A DNA stretch of 64,000 nucleotides from Lachnospiraceae bacterium (GTDB lineage Bacteria; Bacillota; Clostridia; Lachnospirales; Lachnospiraceae), in the NCBI GenBank assembly GCA_017461775.1, contig JAFTXD010000100.1, positions 59,949 through 123,948 on the forward strand. The letters are read 5' to 3'. The notes under the pieces were generated by a model. It saw nothing but the letters and a program-made list of their open reading frames with translations, had not been told where the DNA came from and ran no database searches. The first letter of the stretch is position 1. Each line of letters begins with the position of its first letter. Below, piece by piece: positions 42,738 to 51,593 of this stretch. Both the position numbers and the translations under genes were made by a program.

Positions 42738-43436
42738 TTATGTATACTTAATTATGGCTCTGTTTAACTGCTCATAACACCCTCTGGGCAGGGGAAGCAC
42801 CGCGCCGTCCGCCAGATACACCTCCGACCTGGTGACTCTGCGGATATGCTTTAGATTTAAAATCATACCACGCCCCACCCGGCAAAAGGACTCGTCCAGC
42901 TCCTCTTCAAACTCCTTCAAAGTACGCTTCACCGTATAATCCTCTTTTCCATGGACCGTCACATAATTCTTCTGCACCTCCAGATACCCAATCTGGTAAA
43001 AGGGAATCCGCACCATTTCCCCAGACAGCATCAGATTCAGGCACCTCTCATTCTGCATCTGCTTTTCCAGTGCCTTATCCAGCACGACATGCAGCTTTTC
43101 TGCATTTACCGGCTTCACCAGATAATGCAGTGCCGCCACCTCATAGCCCTCCGCAATGTATTCCGAATAACCGGTAATGAACACAATCTGCACCGTCTCG
43201 TTGTCTCTGCGCACCTTCTTTGCCATGGTGACGCCATCCATGGCTCCCATCTCAATGTCCAGAAGAAGAACATCATAGGACTTATCCTCCTCATAATGGA
43301 ACAAAAAGCTTTCTGCGGAAGGAAACACCTTGGTATCCACCGTTACCTGCCGCTCCTGCGCCCAATGATTTATAATATCCTGTACAAAATCTGCATCTGC
43401 TTTGCTGTCATCACAGATAGCTATCCGATATGCCAT
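42738..43436 (-). CDS. LytTR family response regulator
   Basis: A 232-residue AgrA/LytR-type regulator. The receiver domain (1-120) has acidic 'AICDDSKAD', phospho-acceptor Asp60 in 'DVLLLDIEMG' and Lys108 in 'YLVKPVNAEKL'. The LytTR DNA-binding domain (about 135-230) has 'QIGYLEVQKNYVTVHGKED' and 'FCRVGRGMILNLKHIRRVTR'. LytTR proteins bind pairs of direct repeats; a candidate pair lies just upstream at 43478-43507. It is first in the operon with the GHKL kinase and two ABC genes and is divergent from the kinase-substrate-exporter operon. Confidence 0.95.
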   Translation of the reverse strand: MAYRIAICDDSKADADFVQDIINHWAQERQVTVDTKVFPSAESFLFHYEEDKSYDVLLLDIEMGAMDGVTMAKKVRRDNETVQIVFITGYSEYIAEGYEVAALHYLVKPVNAEKLHVVLDKALEKQMQNERCLNLMLSGEMVRIPFYQIGYLEVQKNYVTVHGKEDYTVKRTLKEFEEELDESFCRVGRGMILNLKHIRRVTRSEVYLADGAVLPLPRGCYEQLNRAIIKYT

Positions 43437-43460
43437 AGCTTCACCTCCATGCCGGATTTT

Positions 43461-43469
43461 ATTATACCA
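43461..43469 (-). promoter_or_regulatory. Extended -10 promoter of the LytTR-GHKL-ABC operon
   Basis: TGGTATAAT on the minus strand: perfect -10 with TGn extension, 25 bases before the LytTR start codon. Confidence 0.6.
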
Positions 43470-43477
43470 AAATATCG

Positions 43478-43507
43478 TAGGAATTCCATTCTTTTCTTAG
43501 GCACCCC
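43478..43507. promoter_or_regulatory. Direct repeats between divergent promoters (candidate LytTR site)
   Basis: TAGGAATTCC at 43478 and TAGGCACCCC at 43498 are spaced 20 bases apart, two helical turns, and directly abut the -35 of the plus-strand promoter. LytTR activators bind two ~9-base direct repeats about 21 bases apart next to the -35. The base match to known LytTR sites is weak. Confidence 0.35.
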
Positions 43508-43536
43508 TTGCCCCCTTCTTCGGAAAAAAGTATAAT
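43508..43536 (+). promoter_or_regulatory. Promoter of the PqqD-HprK kinase operon
   Basis: TTGCCC, 17 bases, TATAAT: perfect -10 and a four-of-six -35, 38 bases before the ATG. Confidence 0.6.
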
Positions 43537-43573
43537 AAATCCAAAGCAATACAACCTTATGGAGTCGCATTAT

Positions 43574-44737
43574 ATGAAACGTAACCCTTATTATCAATTA
43601 CGATATTTTGCAAATGTGCCCTATCTGGTGACTTTCGGGCAGGGACATGCAGATTTTCTGCATGATTTACAATTAAATGACACCGGCGTATTTCTATGGG
43701 AACACTTGGAGGAGGTTGCATCTCCTGAGCAGCTGGCGGAGCTTTGTCTGGCGCATTTTCAGTGTTCCCAGGAGCAGCAGGCTACTATGGAAAGTGTTGT
43801 AGAGGATTTTGTGGGAGGACTTCTTTCCAGAGGCATCCTTCTTGCAGATGCCCGGGAGCCCTCCTGCCCCTATGGCAAACGAATCTTGGAAATCGCCGGG
43901 CTCTCCTGCTGCGTGCACGCACCTGCGAACCTGTTTTCTCCGGAAATGCTTGCCTTTGAAGTAGCGGATAGCAATGTTACAAATACTCCTGTACAAAATA
44001 TTTATACTGTTACAGAATCTCCCTCATTTACGGAAAACGGACAGGTTCTTGTCCGAACTGCGCAGCTGACCATTCTGGAAAATGAGAATAAATATATGCT
44101 TTTTTTCCCTTCTTTTTCCAAGGTGAGGGAAGCACACATCCGCAAGGATGGTTCTACTGCCTCCATATACTGTGCCGCAGACGTATCTGAAGTTGATACC
44201 GGGGAATTTTCCTATGCAGTGCGCATGCTTTTTTTCTATTTTGCATTACAGCATCGGGTAGTAGCTCTGCACAGTGCTTCTATTCTTTACAACAACAGGC
44301 TGTGGCTCTTTTCCGCCCCTTCCGGTACCGGAAAATCCACTCATACAAATCTGTGGAAGGAATTGTTTCAGACACCGATCATCAATGGTGATATCAATCT
44401 AATCACCCTTCAGCATGGGCAACCCACCGTCTGTGGGAATCCCTGGCACGGAACCTCCGGCATTTTCGACACTCGGGATTACCCTCTGGGCGGTGTTATC
44501 TTATTAAAGCAAGGATCCCAAAACATAGTTACGAACTTAACCAAAGATCAAAAAGAACTATTTCTTCTCCACCGCTGCATCACCCCTACCTGGACCTCAG
44601 CGCTGCTGGACAAAAACCATGACATTATAAAAAAAATTTGTCCACATATACATGTAACGACTCTGACCTGTACTCAAAATACCTCTGCCGTCCATTGCTG
44701 CAAGGAGGCAATAGACCAGTGTTCGATGCAGAAATAA
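43574..44737 (+). CDS. PqqD-like domain fused to HprK-like kinase
   Basis: A 387-residue protein. Residues 1-95 look like a PqqD/RRE leader-peptide recognition domain ('LNDTGVFLWEHLEEVASPEQ', 'VVEDFVGGLLSRGIL'). Residues 225-385 resemble the HprK/PEPCK-like kinases of lasso-peptide loci: 'VVALHSASILYNNRLWLFSA', P-loop APSGTGKST at 248-256, Asp273 in 'IINGDINLI', and 'CGNPWHGTSGI'. Such kinases phosphorylate a Ser/Thr on a peptide or HPr. The ATG at 43574 has GGAG 9 bases upstream; the frame is open 22 codons further. It is followed by a small Cys-rich secreted-looking protein and an ABC exporter, so it is probably the modifying enzyme. No cyclase or protease genes are nearby. Confidence 0.88.
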   Translation: MKRNPYYQLRYFANVPYLVTFGQGHADFLHDLQLNDTGVFLWEHLEEVASPEQLAELCLAHFQCSQEQQATMESVVEDFVGGLLSRGILLADAREPSCPYGKRILEIAGLSCCVHAPANLFSPEMLAFEVADSNVTNTPVQNIYTVTESPSFTENGQVLVRTAQLTILENENKYMLFFPSFSKVREAHIRKDGSTASIYCAADVSEVDTGEFSYAVRMLFFYFALQHRVVALHSASILYNNRLWLFSAPSGTGKSTHTNLWKELFQTPIINGDINLITLQHGQPTVCGNPWHGTSGIFDTRDYPLGGVILLKQGSQNIVTNLTKDQKELFLLHRCITPTWTSALLDKNHDIIKKICPHIHVTTLTCTQNTSAVHCCKEAIDQCSMQK

Positions 44738-44764
44738 CATTTTTGTTAGATTATGGAGATTTTC

Positions 44765-44793
44765 TTGACGTTTTTCATAAAGGAGGATAAACT
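44765..44793 (+). promoter_or_regulatory. Promoter of the putative substrate protein
   Basis: TTGACG, 17 bases, TAAACT: five of six and four of six matches, 55 bases before the ATG. It would let the substrate be made separately from the kinase. Confidence 0.5.
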
Positions 44794-44848
44794 GCAAGAT
44801 GTGAGAATGTATTAAGAAGAAGTATTTTGTCTTATGAGGAGGACTCTT

Positions 44849-45343
44849 ATGAAAGAATTTGTAACACCGACTTTAATAGACCTTGATATAAATGAAACCG
44901 CAGAAGGCATGTATGCAGGAAGCGGTTCTCATAATGATGACCCCACCGATGTTGTGATACCTTCCCCTGAACCGGGCGATAGCTGTTGGGTGAACTGGAA
45001 ATGTACTTGGACCGGTCACAATAATGGAAGTCACTCTGTGTGTAATGTAACCGCAAACCATTGTGGAGACCACAGCGGCAATACCCTTGTTATGAACTTC
45101 CTTACCAATTTCCCGATAAAAGAAATAAAGGATTGTGAATTTCCGGTTTCCAATGTGGGCTTATACACCTTTACCATTACTCGTACTAATTTCTTTAACC
45201 CCACAGAAAACATCGGCTTTAACTTCCAGATCGTTTCTTCAGAAACCTTCTATGATGCCTCAGGCAATCCTTATCATGGTGCCATCGGCGAAAATAATGC
45301 AGCGTCTTACTATTGCAAGGTAGTAAGCCATTACTGTAGTTAA
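44849..45343 (+). CDS. Putative leader-bearing substrate protein of the kinase/exporter system
   Basis: A 164-residue protein without a Sec signal. The N-terminus 'MKEFVTPTLIDLDINETAEG' followed by 'MYAGSG' is like the short leaders of Firmicute modified peptides (charged, Pro, alternating hydrophobics, then a small-residue Gly end). The rest is polar, with seven Cys, many Ser/Thr/Asn, and a likely beta-rich core ('NVGLYTFTITRTNFF', 'ENIGFNFQIVSSETFYDASG'). GAGGAGG is 6 bases before the ATG. It is long for a RiPP precursor. Kinase upstream and exporter downstream make it the likely cargo. Family not recognised. Confidence 0.75.
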   Translation: MKEFVTPTLIDLDINETAEGMYAGSGSHNDDPTDVVIPSPEPGDSCWVNWKCTWTGHNNGSHSVCNVTANHCGDHSGNTLVMNFLTNFPIKEIKDCEFPVSNVGLYTFTITRTNFFNPTENIGFNFQIVSSETFYDASGNPYHGAIGENNAASYYCKVVSHYCS

Positions 45344-45365
45344 TTCTATACAAAAAGATATTTCA

Positions 45366-45394
45366 AAGCATCACTTTCAAAGTGGTGCTTTTTT
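45366..45394 (+). terminator. Attenuator between substrate and exporter
   Basis: AAGCATCACTTT pairs with AAAGTGGTGCTT (one G-U) with a tight loop, followed by TTTT directly before the AGGAG site of the exporter. Partial termination would give more substrate than exporter, as is common for exported peptides. Confidence 0.8.
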
Positions 45395-45406
45395 AGGAGT
45401 ATACTT

Positions 45407-47188
45407 ATGTTTTCTCGCTTAAAACACTACATTCGCCGGATTAAATCCGGACGGCTCACAGAACTCTTTTCCCAGCTGGCATGGATTTACCAATATGCCA
45501 GGGAACATATCTGGTATGTAATCATTTACACCCTCCTGGGGTTATCCGGTACTGTCATATCTCTGATTAGTGGACTGGTATCCAGAGATTTGATTGATAT
45601 CATTACGGGACACGATTCCAGCGAATTGATACGTACCTTTGTCATGATGATTGCCATTGCTCTGACCAGCAGCGTCATCAGCCAGATTTCCAGCTATCTG
45701 TCCACAAAAATCAGCATGAAGATCGACAATCATATCAAATCCCGGGTTTTTGACGATATCCTTATAACCGATTGGGAATCTTTAACCCGATATCACTCCG
45801 GTGATTTGCTTGTACGATGGAGCGGTGACGTGGGAGCCATTTCTTCCGGAATCCTGACCACATTGCCCAACCTGATTATTTACATATTCCGCTTCTTTTC
45901 TGCACTGGCGATGGTGCTATACTATGACGCGTCCTTTGCTGTTTTTGCTTTGGTCAGCATCCCTGTGAGCATCTATACCTCCAGAACCACACTGAAGAAA
46001 ATGCAGAAGGGAAATATGAGCAGTCTGGCCATCAATTCCCAAATGTCTTCCTTTAATCAGGAGACCTTTGCCAACATCCAGACCGTCAAAGCCTTTGACC
46101 TGCTTCCGCTTTACTCCAAAAGACTCCGCATGCTGCAACAACAATATACCGACGTGCGGATGAAATACCAGCGGGTTGCAATAATGAATACTCTCCTTCT
46201 CACGATAGTATCCATGGCAGTTACCTATTCCTCTTACGGTTGGGGAATCTATAAGGTATGGAGCGGACAAATCTCCTATGGTACCATGACCATGTTTTTG
46301 ACCCTCTCCGGCTCCTTGAGTGGCACTGTTGATAATTTAATCAGCTTTATTCCAAGCACCATTTATCTGTGCAACTCAGCCAAACGTCTGATGGGCATCG
46401 TGGACCTCCCCAAAGAGGACTACAGCCAGAAAAAAGAGATTGCCCGGTTCTTTGAAACTCACAAGGATACTGGCGTGGGCCTCAGCATCCGTGACGTGGC
46501 CTACACCTACGCCACCGGTACCGAAGTCTTTGAGCATGCAAGCTTTGATGCACATCCCCACGAGGTGATTGCACTGGTAGGACCTTCCGGTGAAGGCAAG
46601 ACTACTATGCTGCGGGTTCTCTTATCCATTATCCGCCCCAAGGAGGGTGCCGGATATATCTGCGCAGGAGATTCCACCCCGGAAAGCGGCGGTCCCTGCA
46701 TGGATTTGACGGCTTCCGCACGTCAGCTTTTTGCTTATGTGCCACAGGGTAATACCATGTTCTCCGGAACCATCGCAGACAATATGCGTAATGTAAAAGA
46801 GGACGCTACGGATGAGGAAATTATAGAAGCTTTAAAAATGGCATGTGCCTGGGATTTTGTGGAGAGGCTTCCACAAGGAATTGACAGTGAGATTAAGGAG
46901 CGAGGCGGCGGCTTTTCCGAAGGACAGGCCCAGCGCTTATCCATCGCCAGAGCCATCCTTAGGCGCTCACCCATTCTCCTGTTGGACGAAGCCACCTCCG
47001 CTCTTGATATGGCAACAGAGCGCAAGGTTTTACAGAACATTATGGCGGATAAATATCCCCGCACCACCATCGTTACTACCCACAGACCGTCCGTGCTGAA
47101 TATCTGCAAGCGGGTGTACTCCATTGGTAGTAAGCGATGTGTCCTTTTAAGCAAAAAAGAAATTGACGAGCTGATAAATGGCTACTAG
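45407..47188 (+). CDS. ABC exporter of the kinase/substrate locus
   Basis: A 593-residue fused permease-ATPase without a C39 peptidase domain. Six membrane segments precede the ATPase: Walker A 'LVGPSGEGKTTMLRVLL' near 395, Q-loop 'AYVPQGNTMFSGT', an unusual signature 'FSEGQAQRLSIARAILRR' (E in place of G in LSGGQ), Walker B 'ILLLDEATSALDMATE' and 'VTTHRPSV'. From general recall, FSEGQ-type signatures are seen in exporters of lasso-peptide-like loci. Since no protease domain is present, leader removal would need another enzyme. AGGAG is 7 bases before the ATG. Third gene of the divergent plus-strand operon. Confidence 0.93.
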   Translation: MFSRLKHYIRRIKSGRLTELFSQLAWIYQYAREHIWYVIIYTLLGLSGTVISLISGLVSRDLIDIITGHDSSELIRTFVMMIAIALTSSVISQISSYLSTKISMKIDNHIKSRVFDDILITDWESLTRYHSGDLLVRWSGDVGAISSGILTTLPNLIIYIFRFFSALAMVLYYDASFAVFALVSIPVSIYTSRTTLKKMQKGNMSSLAINSQMSSFNQETFANIQTVKAFDLLPLYSKRLRMLQQQYTDVRMKYQRVAIMNTLLLTIVSMAVTYSSYGWGIYKVWSGQISYGTMTMFLTLSGSLSGTVDNLISFIPSTIYLCNSAKRLMGIVDLPKEDYSQKKEIARFFETHKDTGVGLSIRDVAYTYATGTEVFEHASFDAHPHEVIALVGPSGEGKTTMLRVLLSIIRPKEGAGYICAGDSTPESGGPCMDLTASARQLFAYVPQGNTMFSGTIADNMRNVKEDATDEEIIEALKMACAWDFVERLPQGIDSEIKERGGGFSEGQAQRLSIARAILRRSPILLLDEATSALDMATERKVLQNIMADKYPRTTIVTTHRPSVLNICKRVYSIGSKRCVLLSKKEIDELINGY

Positions 47189-47196
47189 TACTACAC

Positions 47197-48048
47197 CTAT
47201 TCATTATTGGCCCGCCGTTTGGTATAGCTGTCACGATAGTCACTGGGCGTAAGTCCGGTGACTTTTTTAAAGGCGTTGGTGAAATTGTGGGGGTCACTGT
47301 AGCCGATATTATAGCCAATCTGGGAAATGGAATGATTGGTCTCGCTGAGCTGTGCCTTGGCACTCTCCATCTTGGTCTGCAAAATAAACTGTTTGATGGA
47401 CACCTTGGACCACTTTTTAAAATAAGTGGTCAGATACTTTTCATTGTACCCAAAATAATCCGCCACATCTGCCACCTTTAAATTGGAGCACACATTCAGC
47501 CGGATATAATCTGCGATGTCGTTGTATAGCTGGCTACTGTTGTCGGAGTTGTCATACTTACGGTAAATGGACGCCTGGGCACTGAGCTCCGCCAGAATCA
47601 CAGAGGTACTGAAATTATTCAAGGAGCGCATACCATAGCGGCGTTCACTATCCTGAAGCTGCTTCATCAGCACCACCATTCGCTCAAAGGACTGCAGTTC
47701 CCCATACACCGGCACTATCAGGGACGTGGCATCCTGAGCCGCTCCCGCATTCTCCACTTCCAAAAGCTCAAATGCCGAAGAGGGATAAAAGTGCAGCCAG
47801 TAAAAGCTACAATCACCGGTTCGATATCCGTGTTGCTTCTGGGTAGGAGGCATTAAAAGATACTCCCCCTTTTTCACCGCATATTCCACTTCATTTTCCG
47901 CAATATACAATACCCCTTCCGTCACCACAAAAAGCTCAAAATCAAAGAGCTGTCTGGTGAGATGCATCCACTCACTTCCCGGTGCAGTGAATCTTCCTGC
48001 AAAGTTGTATTGAAAAGGTAATGCCGAATTGAATTTAATCACTTTCAT
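47197..48048 (-). CDS. AraC family transcriptional regulator
   Basis: A 283-residue regulator with an N-terminal cupin ('QLFDFELFVVTEGVLYIAEN', 'GEYLLMPPTQKQHGYRTG', 'FYWLHFYP') and a C-terminal helix-turn-helix domain ('LKVADVADYFGYNEKYLTTY', 'ISQIGYNIGYSDPHNFTNAF', 'VTGLTPSDYRDSY'). It is divergent from the large GH127 lipoprotein gene and likely regulates it in response to an arabinose-containing glycan, by analogy with sugar-locus AraC proteins. It converges with the ABC exporter gene, only 8 bases apart, without a visible terminator. Confidence 0.93.
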   Translation of the reverse strand: MKVIKFNSALPFQYNFAGRFTAPGSEWMHLTRQLFDFELFVVTEGVLYIAENEVEYAVKKGEYLLMPPTQKQHGYRTGDCSFYWLHFYPSSAFELLEVENAGAAQDATSLIVPVYGELQSFERMVVLMKQLQDSERRYGMRSLNNFSTSVILAELSAQASIYRKYDNSDNSSQLYNDIADYIRLNVCSNLKVADVADYFGYNEKYLTTYFKKWSKVSIKQFILQTKMESAKAQLSETNHSISQIGYNIGYSDPHNFTNAFKKVTGLTPSDYRDSYTKRRANNE

Positions 48049-48204
48049 CTAACAAAATCACACCTTATCTTACCAAAAATAGTCATTAAATACCCATCTA
48101 CCCTGATAATATCCTAAAAATCGTCCTCCGTAAAGCATAAAATTACAACTGAACTTTTCACACTTATTCCAATGTATGAGAATTTACTTTCCGAAGGAAA
48201 AAAC

Positions 48205-48221
48205 GTTATGCTTACCATAAC
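48205..48221. promoter_or_regulatory. Small palindrome upstream of the GH127 gene
   Basis: GTTATG cttac CATAAC, a 6-base perfect dyad 25 bases before the GH127 start codon in the divergent AraC/GH127 spacer. A possible regulator site; no strong promoter hexamers were found in this spacer. Confidence 0.3.
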
Positions 48222-48246
48222 AATATATATGGGGAGGCAATACGCC

Positions 48247-51200
48247 ATGAAAAAGTTACATTTATTATTAGCACTGACTTCTGCTCTGGCACTTACCGCC
48301 TGTGGTGGAAGCCCGGAAGAAGCTCCTGTGGACAAAAGCATGCCTACGGAAGCGCCGGTAGCTACGATAGCGCCCACGCCGGAGCCCACACCCGAGCCGC
48401 CGGTTTACGAACAGTATAAGGTACTGGGCTTATCCTTTGACGGCAATGTGGAGGATTCCTCTGCCACAGGCATCAGCGCTTCTTTGAGCAAGGATGGTGC
48501 TTATGTAGAAGGTGTCAGCGGACAGGCTCTTGCACTGGACGGCTCCACCTACATTGACCTTGGTACGGACACATCCCTCCAGCCGGAGAACCTGACCTTC
48601 ACATCCTGGATTAAGGTGGACGAAAATCTGGCCGGGGAGCATATGATTACCTGGTTTAAGCCCAGCGGAAACTACCAGGGCGAAGGCTGGTATCTTTCCT
48701 GTCTGGACAACAATACACCTTTAAAGCTTTCCGTAGGTAAGGCCGCAGGGCAGCCCATGGAGATGTTTGTTTCCGGCAGCCGCGCGGAGTTCTTCCCGGT
48801 GGGAGAATGGGTGCATATCGCTGTTACCTATGATTCCGCTGTCCACAGCTGCAATATTTATCGTAATGGTGTGGCACAGGATGTGCAGTATATCAACGAA
48901 GCAAAAGAGATTCATGCGGATGAAAACAGCCATAAATACATCGGCTTTAATTCCCCGGGCTACAATGGTGGCTTTGCCAAGATGACTCTGGATGAGCTGG
49001 CAATTTACAATCAGGTGCTTTCCTCCAATGAGGTTATAGAGCTTTATACGGCTTTCGGTGCCGAGTTTGACGGTTCCAAGGTAGTAACCGCAGACTATAA
49101 CAGCCTTGGCATCTCCTTAAAATCCATCAAAAATGACATTACCCTTCCTACCCAGGGTGCCGCAGGAAGCACCATTACCTGGTCTTCCTCGGATGAAAAC
49201 ATACTGAGCCCGGAAGGAAAGGTTACCAGACCTGCCTCCGGCGAAAACGATGCGCAGATTACCTTGACCGCAACCCTTTCCTATGCAGATTTTGTGCAGG
49301 AAAAGAGCTTTGAAATCTGCGTGGAAGCAGAGCCTGCCTTTGGAGATTTACAGGACTTTGCCATGGGTGATGTAACTCTTCTGGATGCTTACGAAACCAA
49401 CGCCTTTGCTCTGGAGGTGGACTATCTGAAGTCTCTGGATGCGGACCGATTGCTTAAGGGCTTCTGTACCATCGCCGGCATCGAAAGCGACGCTGCTCTC
49501 TATGGTGGCTGGGAGAATTCCGCCATCAAAGGACATACCCTGGGTCATTATTTAACCGCTCTGTCACAGGCCTATGCCACCAGTGGTGACAAGGAGCTTT
49601 TAAAGACCACCGGGCACATTGTGGAAGTACTGGCAAAGTGCCAGAATGAGGAAACCGGTTACCTTGCAGCCATCCCGGAAAGTCATTATACCCAGATTGA
49701 AAATGGTAATACCTCCGGTACCTGGGTTCCCTGGTACACCATGCATAAGGTACTAGCGGGACTGATCGATGCCTATGAGCTGACCGGAAACGAGCAGGCT
49801 CTCAACGTGGCATCTTCCTTAGGTGACTGGGTATATTCCAGAACCTCCACCTGGTCAGAAGCAACACAGGCCACCGTCCTCAACGTGGAATACGGCGGAA
49901 TGAACGATTGCTTATACCAGCTTTACAGCCACACCGGCAATGAAAACCATTTATCCGCAGCTCACAGCTTCGATGAGATGGACTTATTTGAATCCCTTTA
50001 CAATGGCGAGGATGTGCTCAACGGCTTACATGCCAACACCACCATCCCCAAGATTGTAGGCGCACTGAACCGCTACATGGTTCTGGGCGAATCTGAAGAA
50101 TACTACTTACAGGTAGCAGAGAATTTCTGGGAAATCGTTGTGAATAACCACACCTATATCACCGGTGGCAACAGTGAGTGGGAGCATTTCGGCGAGGCAA
50201 ACATTCTGGACGCAGAGCGTACCAACTGCAACTGCGAAACCTGTAATACCTACAACATGTTAAAGCTCACCAGAGAGCTGTTTAAGATTACCGGTAACAG
50301 CAAGTATTCCGCATATTACGAGAATACCTTTATCAACGCCATCCTGTCCTCACAGAATCCACGGACGGGTATGACCACCTATTTCCAGCCCATGGCTACC
50401 GGATATTTCAAGGTGTACAGCTCTGAAACCGGACATTTCTGGTGCTGTACCGGCTCCGGTATGGAGAACTTCTCCAAGCTGGGAGACAGTATTTATTACA
50501 AGGATGAAAACAGTATTTATGTAACCCGCTTTACTTCTTCGCAGGTATGCTGGGAAGAAAAAGGACTGACCCTGACACAGGAAACAGATATTCCCTACTC
50601 AGACACTGCCACCTTCACCGTAAAGACAGATGGCAATGAGGTTTCCGCAGATATCGTACTGTATGTACCGGACTGGACCAGCACTGCGCCTACTGTAGCA
50701 GTAAATGGTACTGTGGTGAATACAGAAGTAGTAAACAACTATATCCGCCTTTCCGGTCCTTGGAAGGATGGAGACGTGATTACCTACACCCTCCCTATGG
50801 AAATCGTGGTATACAATCTGCCGGATAACGAAAACGTGGTGGCTTTCAAGTACGGCCCCATCGTCCTTTCCGCAGACCTTGGTACCGAGGATATGGCCAC
50901 CGGAAGCACCGGTGTAAACGTAACCGTTCCCACCCTGTTCATCGATATCAGCGATGTACTTGCCATTACCGATGTAAGCATTGAAGACTGGCTGGCAAAT
51001 ATTAACGATAAGCTGGTGCGCAAGGAAGATACTTTGGAATTTACCTTAACCGGTACGGACAGAGAGCTCACCTTCTCACCTCACTATATGCAGCATACCA
51101 ACAGATACGGTATCTACTTTGAACTGACCGATGCAGATACCGCAGTGATGGAGGATGAATCCGACAAATATGTGGTTATCGACTCCCTGCCGGTTGCCAA

Positions 51201-51582
51201 TGACCAGTACGAATTTTCTCACAACCTGGATGGTGACCTGACCAATACCGGTACCCACAAGGGCTTAAACTACCGTGATGCTGCACCGGGTGGCTATTTC
51301 AGCTATGAATTTGCGGTGGAGGAAGGTGTGACCAATCTCCTCTTTGTAAAATACTTTAGCGGCGACGCCGGAAGAGCCTTCCGCATCACCATCGACGGCG
51401 AAACCTTAGAGGATGAAGTCATCGAGAATATTAACCCGGACGATTTCTACGACTGGTACTATGAAATTCCTACAGAGCTTACAGAAGGCAAGGATACCAT
51501 CACTGTGACCTTTGAGGCAAATGGTACCCACTACGCCGGTGGAATCTTTGATAAGATTGGAATTGCCAAAGAAAAAGAATAG
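48247..51582 (+). CDS. GH127-type multidomain surface lipoprotein (beta-L-arabinofuranosidase-like)
   Basis: A 1111-residue lipoprotein. The signal is 'MKKLHLLLALTSALALTAC' with Cys19 as lipid site, then a Pro/Thr spacer (about 25-52). Domains in order: LamG/concanavalin-like (about 55-265, 'YIDLGTDTSLQPENLTFTSW'), a bacterial Ig-like repeat ('STITWSSSDENILSPEGKVT'), and the GH127/DUF1680 catalytic region (about 365-920). Zinc and nucleophile Cys motifs are visible: 'RTNCNCETCNTYNM' and 'FWCCTGSGMENF', matching the E-x-C and C-C sets of beta-L-arabinofuranosidases. A C-terminal beta domain follows. The GGGGAGG site fixes the start. It acts on the outer cell surface on an arabinose-containing glycan; exact linkage unknown. 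Confidence 0.95.
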   Translation: MKKLHLLLALTSALALTACGGSPEEAPVDKSMPTEAPVATIAPTPEPTPEPPVYEQYKVLGLSFDGNVEDSSATGISASLSKDGAYVEGVSGQALALDGSTYIDLGTDTSLQPENLTFTSWIKVDENLAGEHMITWFKPSGNYQGEGWYLSCLDNNTPLKLSVGKAAGQPMEMFVSGSRAEFFPVGEWVHIAVTYDSAVHSCNIYRNGVAQDVQYINEAKEIHADENSHKYIGFNSPGYNGGFAKMTLDELAIYNQVLSSNEVIELYTAFGAEFDGSKVVTADYNSLGISLKSIKNDITLPTQGAAGSTITWSSSDENILSPEGKVTRPASGENDAQITLTATLSYADFVQEKSFEICVEAEPAFGDLQDFAMGDVTLLDAYETNAFALEVDYLKSLDADRLLKGFCTIAGIESDAALYGGWENSAIKGHTLGHYLTALSQAYATSGDKELLKTTGHIVEVLAKCQNEETGYLAAIPESHYTQIENGNTSGTWVPWYTMHKVLAGLIDAYELTGNEQALNVASSLGDWVYSRTSTWSEATQATVLNVEYGGMNDCLYQLYSHTGNENHLSAAHSFDEMDLFESLYNGEDVLNGLHANTTIPKIVGALNRYMVLGESEEYYLQVAENFWEIVVNNHTYITGGNSEWEHFGEANILDAERTNCNCETCNTYNMLKLTRELFKITGNSKYSAYYENTFINAILSSQNPRTGMTTYFQPMATGYFKVYSSETGHFWCCTGSGMENFSKLGDSIYYKDENSIYVTRFTSSQVCWEEKGLTLTQETDIPYSDTATFTVKTDGNEVSADIVLYVPDWTSTAPTVAVNGTVVNTEVVNNYIRLSGPWKDGDVITYTLPMEIVVYNLPDNENVVAFKYGPIVLSADLGTEDMATGSTGVNVTVPTLFIDISDVLAITDVSIEDWLANINDKLVRKEDTLEFTLTGTDRELTFSPHYMQHTNRYGIYFELTDADTAVMEDESDKYVVIDSLPVANDQYEFSHNLDGDLTNTGTHKGLNYRDAAPGGYFSYEFAVEEGVTNLLFVKYFSGDAGRAFRITIDGETLEDEVIENINPDDFYDWYYEIPTELTEGKDTITVTFEANGTHYAGGIFDKIGIAKEKE

Positions 51583-51593
51583 AACAAAATAAA

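Noticed and set aside
44797-44808. Second ribosome-binding site (AAGGAGG) with ATG followed at once by TGA upstream of the putative substrate gene
   Set aside because: It would encode only Met, and the motif overlaps the proposed -10 region; probably chance.
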